A DNA stretch of 12,985 nt from an uncultured Verrucomicrobiota bacterium. Lineage in GTDB: Bacteria > Verrucomicrobiota > Verrucomicrobiia > Chthoniobacterales > SZAS-18. The stretch is from assembly GCA_937871685.1 (NCBI GenBank), contig CALMOL010000065.1, positions 1-12,985 on the forward strand, read 5' to 3'. The translations under genes were made by a program, and so were the position numbers. The notes below the pieces were generated by a model. It ran no database searches. It was given only the letters and a program-made list of their open reading frames with translations, and was not told where the DNA came from. Positions 1-6,533 of the stretch are shown here, piece after piece (positions within the stretch are counted from its first letter, which is position 1; the number at the start of each line of letters is the position of its first letter).

Positions 1-22
1 GCCGCCGGGGACAAGGCGAGGC

Positions 23-202
23 TCAGGCCTCGACGGCGAGCACCTGCCGGCCGCGATAGACGCCGCAGTTCGGGCACGCGATGTGGCCGAGGATGGCGGA
101 ATCGCAGTTGGGGCACTTGCCGAGGGTGGGACGACGCCAGGCATTCGCCGCACGGCGGACGCGGCAGCGACGCTTGGAACTCTTGCGCTTGGGAACTCCC
201 AT
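23..202 (-). CDS. rpmF: 50S ribosomal protein L32
   Basis: This is a 59-residue basic protein beginning MGVPKRKSSKRR, the hallmark N-terminus of bacterial L32, a small protein of the large ribosomal subunit. Two CPNC-type pairs (C30/C33 and C43/C46) form the zinc ribbon of the zinc-binding form of L32. Length and both motifs match the family. It lies 46 nt downstream of yceD on the same strand, the classical yceD-rpmF order that in many bacteria continues into plsX and fabH. The window ends 22 nt beyond the stop, so that continuation cannot be seen. The start is set by the conserved MGVP and by a GAGG at 210-213, which is 7 nt upstream and lies inside a hairpin (see 211-226). Confidence 0.97.
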   Translation of the reverse strand: MGVPKRKSSKRRCRVRRAANAWRRPTLGKCPNCDSAILGHIACPNCGVYRGRQVLAVEA

Positions 203-210
203 GGTAGGAC

Positions 211-226
211 CTCGCCCAAGGGCGAG
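211..226 (-). promoter_or_regulatory. Hairpin overlapping the rpmF Shine-Dalgarno
   Basis: On the minus strand the yceD-rpmF gap contains the perfect stem CTCGCC-CTTG-GGCGAG, preceded by a run of seven T. The 3' arm supplies the GAG of the GAGG Shine-Dalgarno of rpmF, so folding would hide the ribosome binding site. The hairpin is seen directly. A role in translational control of L32 is inference. The T-run lies on the 5' side of the stem, so this is not a normal intrinsic terminator for the yceD-rpmF transcript. Confidence 0.45.
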
Positions 227-248
227 AAAAAAAGGTGACGGTGAAGAA

Positions 249-749
249 CTAGTCTTGGCGGAGCTTAAGTTGGCTCAAGGCGTCCCACGCATGATGCGTA
301 AGCTGTCCCGAGCCATCGGCGCCGTCGGTGGCGGGGACGACTTCGCCGTTGGCGGGCGAGGCCGTCCGCGCAAGGCCGGCGCAGACTTTGTCCCCCGCCC
401 AGTCGCAATGCGGATGGGCCGGAAGGGCGAGGATCATATCTTCCCTCACCAGGGGCGTCAAGTCGGCCGTCTCCTGGTCTTCCAAATCGACGTGGGCGGC
501 GAACTCCGGGGCCTCCAGGGGATAGGTGAATTTCTCCAGGCAGCGCACGCACTCCAATTCCACGTCCAGCGCGGCGGTGCCGGTGGCCCAGATGGCGTGC
601 TGGTCGGTGCCGACATCGAGAGCGTAGGTGACGGGGCCGACGGCGCGGACGGGATCGGTGGGCGGCAGGTCGAGGAAGTTTTCGCCGGGCTCCTCGCCCT
701 CGATGTGGAGGCCCTCAGGCGGAATCTGGCGGACATGGACGCGGATCAT
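249..749 (-). CDS. yceD: YceD/DUF177 family protein
   Basis: This 166-residue protein has the DUF177 layout: an N-terminal strand (MIRVHVRQIPPEGLHIEG), GPVTYALDV at about 38-46, a cysteine pair ELECVRCLEKF (C67, C70), an acidic middle (DLTPLVREDMILALP), a second cysteine pair (C115, C123) and a C-terminal HHAWDALSQLKL helix. YceD is encoded next to L32 across bacteria and has been linked to rRNA metabolism or ribosome assembly. Here it precedes rpmF on the same strand. The second pair is spaced CX7C, wider than the CxxC common elsewhere, which may be a lineage trait. The start is the first ATG of the conserved N-terminus. The frame stays open upstream on the minus strand, but that extension looks antisense to moeA. 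No clear Shine-Dalgarno is visible. Confidence 0.9.
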   Translation of the reverse strand: MIRVHVRQIPPEGLHIEGEEPGENFLDLPPTDPVRAVGPVTYALDVGTDQHAIWATGTAALDVELECVRCLEKFTYPLEAPEFAAHVDLEDQETADLTPLVREDMILALPAHPHCDWAGDKVCAGLARTASPANGEVVPATDGADGSGQLTHHAWDALSQLKLRQD

Positions 750-860
750 GGCGGCGGAGGCTTGGGAGGTGGAGCGACCGATGAGAACGCGGTCATCCAA
801 TCCGAAGCGACCACGAATTGCCAGGGGGCGTTGTGGCATGGGGGGACGTTTTGGAGGGCG

Positions 861-1898
861 GTGCGCTTCCCGGCTGGCGCGCGAGATGGCCTGCCGGCCG
901 GCGCGCGCTTCCGCGTGCAGGCGGGCGAGCAGCCGGCTGGGCGCGACCGCGGACTCGCGCTCGAGGAGGGCACGGCGCTCCGCGTGTTCACGGGCGCGCC
1001 GCTTCCGCGCGGCACCGACGCGGTGGTGATGCAGGAGGACGCCGACGCCCGCGACAGCGCGCTCACGGTGCGCGAGACGGTTGCGGCGGGCGAGTTCATC
1101 CGCCGGGCCGGCGCGGACCTTTGCCGCGGCCAACGATTGCTCGCCGCAGGCGAGACCGTCACGCCGCAGGCCGTGGCCGCGCTCGCCGCGCAAGGCTTGG
1201 CCACGATCCTCGCGCCGCGCCGGCCGCGCGTGGCGATCCTGGCCACCGGAGACGAGCTCCAGCCGCCCGGAGCACCCCTGCTCCTTGGCTGCCTCTACGA
1301 GAGCAACGGCCCCATGCTCGCCGCGCTTTGCGCCGTCGCCGGAGCGCAGGCACTTCCCTTGGGTGTGGCGCCCGACGACCTCGGCGCAACGCGCGGCTTG
1401 ATCGCCCGCGGTCTCACGGAAGCCGATGCGCTCGTCGTGGCGGGCGGGATGTCCGTGGGCGAGCGCGACTTCGTGAAAGAGGCGCTCGCTGCCGAGGGCG
1501 TCCGGGCGGACCTGTGGCGCGTGGCGATGAAGCCGGGTAAGCCGTTCCTCTTCGGCCGCGGCCGCGAGGGCCAAGCGGTGTTCGGGTTGCCGGGCAACCC
1601 GGTGTCGGCCTTTGTCACCTTCCTGATCTTTGCGTTGCCCGCGCTGCGGCGCATGGGAGGCGCCCCCGTCGCAGACGCTCCCCTGCCCATGGTTCCCGCC
1701 GTCGCGGGCGAGCCGCTGGCAAACCGGGATTCGCGCCCCCATTGGCTGCGCGGCCGGCTGGATCGCGGCACGTTTCACCCCACGGGCCGGCAGGAGTCCC
1801 ACGCGCTCGGGGGCTTGCTGCGCGCGAACGCCCTCGTGCGCGTGCCGGCGGGGGCGTCGTTCGCCGCGGGCGCGGCCATGGAGGCCCTCCTCTGGTAA
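861..1898 (+). CDS. moeA: Molybdopterin molybdenumtransferase MoeA, N-terminally truncated
   Basis: MoeA inserts molybdate into adenylylated molybdopterin during molybdenum cofactor synthesis in the cytoplasm. Recognisable MoeA sequence runs from about nt 905 to the stop: the AGEQPAGRDRG segment, FTGAPLPRGTDAVVMQED, the MoCF-like domain with ILATGDELQPPG, GGMSVGERDFV, MKPGKPFLFG and GLPGNPVSAF, and the C-terminal domain IV. Missing is the first 70 or so residues, including the helical stretch ending in the hallmark SAMDGYA. None of the three plus frames between yceD and nt 905 encodes it. The start given (GTG at 861) is arbitrary; in-frame TTG codons and an ATG at 735 also exist, and the frame is open back into yceD. 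The gene may be a 5'-deleted remnant, or the sequence may carry a local deletion or misassembly. Family assignment is firm; functionality is doubtful. Confidence 0.75.
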   Translation: MRFPAGARDGLPAGARFRVQAGEQPAGRDRGLALEEGTALRVFTGAPLPRGTDAVVMQEDADARDSALTVRETVAAGEFIRRAGADLCRGQRLLAAGETVTPQAVAALAAQGLATILAPRRPRVAILATGDELQPPGAPLLLGCLYESNGPMLAALCAVAGAQALPLGVAPDDLGATRGLIARGLTEADALVVAGGMSVGERDFVKEALAAEGVRADLWRVAMKPGKPFLFGRGREGQAVFGLPGNPVSAFVTFLIFALPALRRMGGAPVADAPLPMVPAVAGEPLANRDSRPHWLRGRLDRGTFHPTGRQESHALGGLLRANALVRVPAGASFAAGAAMEALLW

Positions 1899-2006
1899 CG
1901 CCGCGCCTCGGTGCCAGCCAGGCGGGCAAAGCGAGGCCGCCAGGGTGTGCGGGGGCGTTCCTCGCTCCCTCCCCGCCCCGCCGGGCTTGCGAAATTCCCG
2001 CGCGCC

Positions 2007-2050
2007 TTGACGGGTCGCTCACGACGCTGAATGTTAATGCCCTTAATTAT
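2007..2050 (+). promoter_or_regulatory. Possible promoter/operator region of the marR-tolC operon
   Basis: A TTGACG (2007-2012) resembles a -35 box and is followed by the only strongly AT-rich patch in this GC-rich gap, containing GTTAATG and TTAATTAT (2033-2050). Spacing to the best -10-like hexamer (GTTAAT, 2033-2038) is 20 nt, longer than ideal. The patch is a plausible site for autoregulation by the downstream MarR protein, but no clear dyad is visible. Weak call. Confidence 0.25.
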
Positions 2051-2071
2051 TCGGACAGCTCCCCTCGCCGC

Positions 2072-2548
2072 ATGACCATCATCCCTCCCCGGCCCGGCAC
2101 CGCCCACGCGGCGGACCCGGCGGCGACGGCGGAGCTGGCCGACGTGCTTCTGGCGATGCAGCGGTGCTTCCTCGGCTCGCTCTCGCACGAGCTGGGGCGC
2201 GGGGGGATGTCGTTCCCGCAATTCCTCCTGCTCAGTGCGCTGGCGCAGGGCGACCGTCTCTCGATGTCGGACATCGCGCGGCGGCTCGGCCACACGACGG
2301 CCGCGGCCACCGGGCTGGTGGACAGGCTTGAAAAGCTCCGCTACGTCACCCGCGCCCATGCCGCCGATGACCGCCGCCGCGTGCTTGTCTCCACCACCCC
2401 GAAGGGATTGGCGCTCTTCGCGCGCATCCGGGGGGACATGACGGGCAACCTTTCCGCGCTCCTGACGCACCTCTCGCCTGCCGAGGCGCGCGCGTGGCTG
2501 CGCATCTACCGCAAGATTCACTCCGTTTGCCAGACCCTCGATTCATGA
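2072..2548 (+). CDS. MarR family transcriptional regulator
   Basis: This 158-residue protein carries a MarR-type winged helix: an N-terminal dimerisation helix (LADVLLAMQRCFLGSLSHEL), then LSMSDIARRLGHTTAAATGLVDRLEKLRYV as helix-turn-helix and recognition helix, then the wing signature AHAADDRRRVLVSTTPKG. MarR proteins bind DNA as dimers and usually repress neighbouring efflux or detoxification genes until a small phenolic or toxic ligand releases them. Its stop overlaps the start of the TolC-like gene (ATGA at 2545-2548), so the two are probably cotranscribed and translationally coupled. The ATG at 2072 fits the usual N-terminal length, although the frame is open further upstream into the end of moeA. 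No Shine-Dalgarno is obvious. The ligand cannot be predicted. Confidence 0.93.
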   Translation: MTIIPPRPGTAHAADPAATAELADVLLAMQRCFLGSLSHELGRGGMSFPQFLLLSALAQGDRLSMSDIARRLGHTTAAATGLVDRLEKLRYVTRAHAADDRRRVLVSTTPKGLALFARIRGDMTGNLSALLTHLSPAEARAWLRIYRKIHSVCQTLDS

Positions 2549-4293
2549 AGCCCTTCTTTCGCCCGGTCGCGCCCGCGCTCCTCGCCGCGCTTCTCGTTCT
2601 TCCCGCCGCCGCGCCGGCTGGCGAGGCGGTGCGCCGCGTCGCGCCCAGCGGGCCGCGCACGCTCACGCTGAACGACGCGGTGCAGATCGCGCTGCGCCAG
2701 AACCCGGACATCCAGCGCCAGCTCCAGGAAATCCAGCGCACGCGCGGCGTGGTCATCGAGGTGACCGGCCGGCAGCTGCCCAACGTTTCGGCCAACGGCA
2801 ATTTCCTGAACACCTCCAACGGTCTGCTCGGCATCTCGCGAGGGACCTCGGCCACCGGCTCGAACATCGATCTTAGTCAGCCCCTCCTCGTGCCGCTGGT
2901 CGGCGGAGGAACAGTGGATCTTTCCCAGCTCTTCACCGGGCTTGGCCTCGGCTCCTCTACCGGTTCGAGCTCCGGCCTCACCTCGTTTTCATCCGCCAAC
3001 TCCGCCTGGAGCGTCAACATTCAGGCCAGCCAGCTCATCTACGACGGCGGCGCCACGCCCGCGACCATTCGCGCCGCGCGCCTCACGCGCGACAACGCCT
3101 ACTACCAGCTCCGCGAGACGGTCGAGCAGACGGTCAACACGACTTCCAACCAGTTCTCGGAAATCATCCAAAACGAGGCGCTCATCCGCATTCAGCAGGA
3201 GCAGGTGCGCCTGCTGGAGTCACAGCTCAAGGACCAGCAGAACCGCTTCGAGGCCGGCACCGTGCCGCGCTTTGACGTCCTCCAGGCCGAGGTCGCGCTG
3301 GCCAACCAGCGTCCGCTGCTCATCACGGCGCAGAACAACTTCCGCCTCGCGCAGATCCGCCTGGCCCGCACGCTTGGCATTGATTACAGGGCCCAACTCG
3401 GCGAGCGCCCGCCCTTCCGCATCGTCGGCCGCCTCGACGTGCTGCCCATTTCCATCTCCATCCCCGAGGCCGTGGACCTGGCCATCCGCAACCGGCCCTT
3501 CCTGCGCATCGCCCGGCAGAACATCGACGTGCAGCAGGAAAATCTCACCGTCGCCAAGGCGGGCTACCTGCCCACCATTCGCGGCACCGCCTCGGCCGTG
3601 CTGCAAAACGACCGGCGCGACGCGCGCACCGACCTCACGCAGTCCGACAGCGGCTACACGATCGGCCTCACGGGAACGTGGAACGTTTGGGACGGCGGGC
3701 AAACGTATGGCCGCGTGCGGCAGGCGCGCGCCACGCTGCTCAGCACCGCCGTCACCTACGAAGACTCGCGCCGGCAGGTGGAGCAGGAGGTGCAGGACGC
3801 CTTGCTGCGCCTGCGCCAATCCCGCGAGCTGGTGGCCTCGCAGCAGGAGAACGTCGGCAAGGCTGAGGAAGCCGTGCGCCTTTCCCGCGCCCGCCTGAGC
3901 GCTGGTGCGGGCACGCAGCTCGACGTGCTCAACTCGCAGGTCCAGCTCGCCCAGGCCGAGGTGACCGAGACGCAGGCGCGCTATTCCTACGTGGTGGCCC
4001 TCGCCGACCTGCGCCGCACCACCGGCACCTCGACCGTCTATCGCGACAACTTCACGGACCCGGTGGCCACCCTCGACGAAGTCACGCGCCGTGGCGCGGT
4101 GGACCTGCCCGGCAAGCGCCGCATCGCCGCGCCGGCCAAGCCGCGCCCCGAAAACCGCAAGGTGGACGCCCTCCGCGCCGGCGCGCAGTTGGCCACGCCG
4201 CTCCGTCGCCGCGACGCGGCCGAGGAGCCGGCCAAGCTCCAGCTCCGCGTGCAGGACCCAGCCCCGCTGGTGGCACCGCTAGACCAGCCTTGA
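2545..4293 (+). CDS. TolC family outer-membrane efflux protein
   Basis: This 582-residue protein starts with a signal peptide (basic MKPFFR, hydrophobic core to about residue 23, likely cleavage near APA-G). Two outer-membrane efflux repeats follow. The first starts at DAVQIALRQNPDI (about 44-56) and includes QLIYDGG (about 153-159). The second starts at PEAVDLAIRNRPF (about 307) and includes TWNVWDGGQ (about 378). The periplasmic helices are rich in Q, E and R, as expected of a TolC trimeric channel. A Gly/Ser-rich insert lies at about 110-150. Beyond the second repeat (about residue 500) is a tail of about 80 residues rich in K, R, P and A that is not part of the standard fold. The start is fixed by the ATGA overlap with marR and by the signal peptide. 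No adaptor (HlyD-like) or inner-membrane pump gene follows, so the partner complex must be elsewhere. Confidence 0.93.
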   Translation: MKPFFRPVAPALLAALLVLPAAAPAGEAVRRVAPSGPRTLTLNDAVQIALRQNPDIQRQLQEIQRTRGVVIEVTGRQLPNVSANGNFLNTSNGLLGISRGTSATGSNIDLSQPLLVPLVGGGTVDLSQLFTGLGLGSSTGSSSGLTSFSSANSAWSVNIQASQLIYDGGATPATIRAARLTRDNAYYQLRETVEQTVNTTSNQFSEIIQNEALIRIQQEQVRLLESQLKDQQNRFEAGTVPRFDVLQAEVALANQRPLLITAQNNFRLAQIRLARTLGIDYRAQLGERPPFRIVGRLDVLPISISIPEAVDLAIRNRPFLRIARQNIDVQQENLTVAKAGYLPTIRGTASAVLQNDRRDARTDLTQSDSGYTIGLTGTWNVWDGGQTYGRVRQARATLLSTAVTYEDSRRQVEQEVQDALLRLRQSRELVASQQENVGKAEEAVRLSRARLSAGAGTQLDVLNSQVQLAQAEVTETQARYSYVVALADLRRTTGTSTVYRDNFTDPVATLDEVTRRGAVDLPGKRRIAAPAKPRPENRKVDALRAGAQLATPLRRRDAAEEPAKLQLRVQDPAPLVAPLDQP

Positions 4294-4317
4294 GCGAGGC
4301 TTTCCTGCCACGGAGGC

Positions 4318-4998
4318 ATGAGCGATCCCGTCGTCGCGCCCGCGCCGTTTGAAACGTTCGGTGCGCTCAGCGTGCGCCGCCGGCAGATTGAGCACGCCTT
4401 CACCCTGCGCGTGCCCGGGCTGGACGTGGCGGTGGACCGCGAGGCCGCGCTGGCGCGGCTCCACGAGTCTCACCGCGGCGTCCGGGCGGCGTTGAAGCTA
4501 GGGGGAAGGCGGTTCCTCACGGCCCGGCAAGTTCATGGGACAACCGTGGCGGTTGCCTCGGGCCACGAACCGCTTCCAGACGCGCCGTTTCCCGCCGCCG
4601 ACGCCATCGTCACCAACCGGCGAGACGTGGCGCTTGGCATCTACGTGGCGGACTGCGCGCCCGTGTGGCTCTACGATCCAATGGGGGCTGCCATCGGCCT
4701 CGTGCACTCCGGCAAGCGCGGCACGGAGCTGGGCGTCGTGCCGGCCACGCTCCGCGCAATGTCAGGGCAATTCGGGACGCTCGCGCGCGACGTGATCGCC
4801 GTGATCGGCCCGTGCATCCGGCCGCCGCATTACGAGGTGGACTTCGCCGCGACCATCCGCGCGCAACTCGCTGCGGCAGGCGTCGGGCACATCCACGACG
4901 GCGGCACCTGCACCGCTGCCGATCCCGACCGCTATTACTCTTACCGCCGCGAGAAGGGCCGCACCGGCCGGATGCTCGCGCTTCTGGCGCTGCGGTGA
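4318..4998 (+). CDS. pgeF: PgeF/YfiH family multicopper-like purine nucleosidase (laccase domain protein)
   Basis: This 226-residue cytoplasmic protein of the YfiH/PgeF (DUF152) family has all three predicted metal or active-site ligands: the His of ARQVHGTTV, the Cys of VADCAPV and the His of GLVHSGKRGTE. IGPCIRPPHYEVD and the C-terminal YYSYRREKGRTGRM are also family signatures. Members act as purine nucleoside phosphorylases or deaminases and have been implicated in peptidoglycan-related editing. Two departures are visible: HSGKRGT replaces the common HAGWRGT, and the segment between YEVD and the C-terminal block is shorter than in E. coli YfiH. Both look like lineage features, since the rest is intact. 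It starts 24 nt after the tolC-like gene. A GGAGG (4312-4316) lies only 1 nt before the ATG, unusually close for a ribosome binding site. Confidence 0.88.
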   Translation: MSDPVVAPAPFETFGALSVRRRQIEHAFTLRVPGLDVAVDREAALARLHESHRGVRAALKLGGRRFLTARQVHGTTVAVASGHEPLPDAPFPAADAIVTNRRDVALGIYVADCAPVWLYDPMGAAIGLVHSGKRGTELGVVPATLRAMSGQFGTLARDVIAVIGPCIRPPHYEVDFAATIRAQLAAAGVGHIHDGGTCTAADPDRYYSYRREKGRTGRMLALLALR

Positions 4999-5129
4999 GA
5001 AATCCGCAGGGCGGCCGGTGGTTTCAGCCGGCGCGGACGCGACGGGATCCCGGCGAGAGCCCGAGTCCCCGCGCTAAAGCATCATCCCGCCTCGCGGGAC
5101 CGCGCGGGCAGAGCCGCCTAGACGGCCGC

Positions 5130-5354
5130 TCAGCGCGTGCCGCCGATGCGGGGGTCGTTGCCCAGGGCCCCGAGGGCACCGCGGCCTTCCCAGCTTTCCG
5201 GCCGGTTCCACGGCAGCGTGCTCGGCCGGTCGCCGCCGGCCAGGTATTGCGTGCCGTCGTTGGGCCCCGTGGTGGAGCAGGCGGACAAGCCCAGCACGCC
5301 GGCGGCCAGCGCGGCGAGGGTAAGGAGACGGAAGGCGAAAACAGCGGTCTTCAT
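5130..5354 (-). CDS. Small predicted lipoprotein, function unknown
   Basis: This 74-residue protein starts MKTAVFAFRL with a hydrophobic signal (about 8-22) and a lipobox LSAC, giving a lipidated Cys26 after cleavage. The mature part is only about 48 residues, begins CSTTGPND and contains a distinctive GDRPSTLPWNRPESWEG segment. The lack of an Asp at position +2 favours outer-membrane sorting by the E. coli rule, though that rule may not hold here. The frame extends upstream to 5432, but the signal peptide fixes the start at 5354. It follows the coiled-coil membrane protein gene on the same strand with a 113-nt gap. I recognise it only as the type of conserved small envelope lipoprotein found in Verrucomicrobiota. 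No enzymatic motif is present. Confidence 0.8.
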   Translation of the reverse strand: MKTAVFAFRLLTLAALAAGVLGLSACSTTGPNDGTQYLAGGDRPSTLPWNRPESWEGRGALGALGNDPRIGGTR

Positions 5355-5429
5355 GAAAGAGGCGAGGAGAGAAAATGGATTCCAGCCGGCGCACGGCCGG
5401 ACCGGCCGCGCAATGAACCCGCATTTCCC

Positions 5430-5457
5430 CAACTCTCAACCTTCAACCCTCAACCTC
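5430..5457. repeat. Short heptanucleotide tandem repeat, CAACYYY x4
   Basis: Four in-phase copies of a 7-nt unit are visible: CAACTCT, CAACCTT, CAACCCT, CAACCTC. They lie in the gap between the coiled-coil protein gene and the lipoprotein gene. On the transcribed minus strand this reads as purine-rich GAGGTTG-type units. No function is evident. Confidence 0.6.
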
Positions 5458-5467
5458 CGCCCTCCCC

Positions 5468-6238
5468 TCACCCGCCCGGATAGATGACGCGGTCCCCCGG
5501 CTGCACCGCGAAGCCCGGCGGCACGGACGCGGGCACGATGTCGGCGATGGATTGCGAGGGCTCCACCGAGGTGACCCGCACGCGGCCGACCATGGTCCCG
5601 CGGCGCATCACCACCATCTCGGCGTTGGCGGTGACGCCCTGGCGATCACCCAGCGAGAGCACCACGAAGTTCCACGACGGGTTCACCGCCAATACCTCGC
5701 CAGACAACCCGCGGGCGGCCACGCCCTGCTGGCGGCGCGCCTCGGCGGCCTGCAGCGAGCGGGCGCGGCCCTCGGCGGCGGCAAGCTTGTCGTCGAGCGA
5801 CGCCTTCACCTGCGAGAGCTCAGCCACCTGCGCGCTCAGCTCGGCGATGCGGCGCTCGGTTTCCGGGGCGGGCGCGGCCGCGGGGCCGGCGAGGCTGGTG
5901 GAAGACGCGGCCTTCCGCAGTTCCTCCAGCTCGCCTTGCTTGGCGGTGAGCTGCGCCTGGAAGTCGCTGATCTGCGCGCCAAGCCGCTCGGACTCCCCCT
6001 TCGCGGCGGCGAGGCCGGCCTTGAGTTCCTCGTTCTCCTTCTTCCCGGCGGCCAGGTCGGCGTCCTTGCCTTTGAGATCCTTGCGCGCGGTGGCCAGCTC
6101 GGAGGTGCGCTGGGTGATCGCCTGCTCCCGGTCCGCGAGGCGCGCATTCTTTTCCTTGAGGCGGGTAAAATTGAGGTAGCCGAGCACGGTCGAGGCCAGC
6201 AGGAATGCGCCGGAAACGTAAAGCAGCAGGGCGGGCAT
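5468..6238 (-). CDS. Membrane-anchored coiled-coil protein with C-terminal beta domain, function unknown
   Basis: This 256-residue protein has one N-terminal membrane segment (about 4-24, after MPA), then a long coiled coil rich in K, E, A and L (about 25-112), an Ala/Pro hinge (about 112-126), a second coiled coil (about 127-172), and a compact C-terminal domain (about 178-256) starting GEVLAVNPSWNFVVLSLG and ending PGDRVIYPG. The C-terminal domain has the alternating pattern of a small beta barrel with a closing GDRV strand, reminiscent of MreC or FlgT-type barrels; that likeness is inference. The topology suggests a periplasmic scaffold or spacer anchored in the inner membrane. It is encoded just before the small lipoprotein on the same strand. 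The start is fixed by the membrane segment; the open frame extends upstream through the SRP RNA locus but is not coding there. Confidence 0.82.
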   Translation of the reverse strand: MPALLLYVSGAFLLASTVLGYLNFTRLKEKNARLADREQAITQRTSELATARKDLKGKDADLAAGKKENEELKAGLAAAKGESERLGAQISDFQAQLTAKQGELEELRKAASSTSLAGPAAAPAPETERRIAELSAQVAELSQVKASLDDKLAAAEGRARSLQAAEARRQQGVAARGLSGEVLAVNPSWNFVVLSLGDRQGVTANAEMVVMRRGTMVGRVRVTSVEPSQSIADIVPASVPPGFAVQPGDRVIYPGG

Positions 6239-6339
6239 GGGACGCGCGGGGGACAAAAGCGCGCATTGGTAGCTGGTCGCGCCGCAGCACGCAAGGAATT
6301 CAGATTGCCCTCGCGCAAAGGGCGTGCTCTCGTGTTCGC

Positions 6340-6430
<91 letters not shown>

Positions 6431-6440
6431 TTGCTTTTTT
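6431..6440 (+). terminator. T-run terminating the SRP RNA
   Basis: TTGCTTTTTT immediately follows the closing stem of the SRP RNA hairpin (TCCCTGGC at 6422-6429). The RNA's own stem plus this U-tract would act as an intrinsic terminator, as is common for small SRP RNA genes. Confidence 0.65.
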
Positions 6441-6533
6441 CCCAGCGATTCCCGCTGGCAGCCCCGATGCTCCGCGGGTAACGGACGACTCCCCCGCCTC
6501 GTTTCTCGCCCTTTTTCCCTCGCCTTGTCTGGA

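Noticed and set aside
81..860. N-terminal extension of the moeA frame across yceD and rpmF
   Set aside because: It is antisense to clearly conserved yceD and to the rpmF start, and its translation has low-complexity Gly/Arg composition with no MoeA features.
750..1802. Minus-strand frame continuing upstream of the yceD start
   Set aside because: The conserved DUF177 N-terminus begins at 749. The upstream part is antisense to conserved moeA motifs.
1905..1937. GCCTCG/CGAGGC stem after moeA as a terminator
   Set aside because: It has only 6 bp with a 21-nt loop and no T-run.
5014..5099. Terminators between the convergent pgeF and lipoprotein genes (GCCGG/CCGGC at 5014-5032, TCCCGC/GCGGGA at 5085-5099)
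   Set aside because: The stems are short and lack U-tracts; in such GC-rich DNA they may be chance.
6442..6458. CCAGCG-ATTCC-CGCTGG hairpin as the SRP RNA terminator
   Set aside because: It lies after the T-run instead of before it on the plus strand, and on the minus strand it is followed by A. The RNA's own stem plus the T-run explains termination better.
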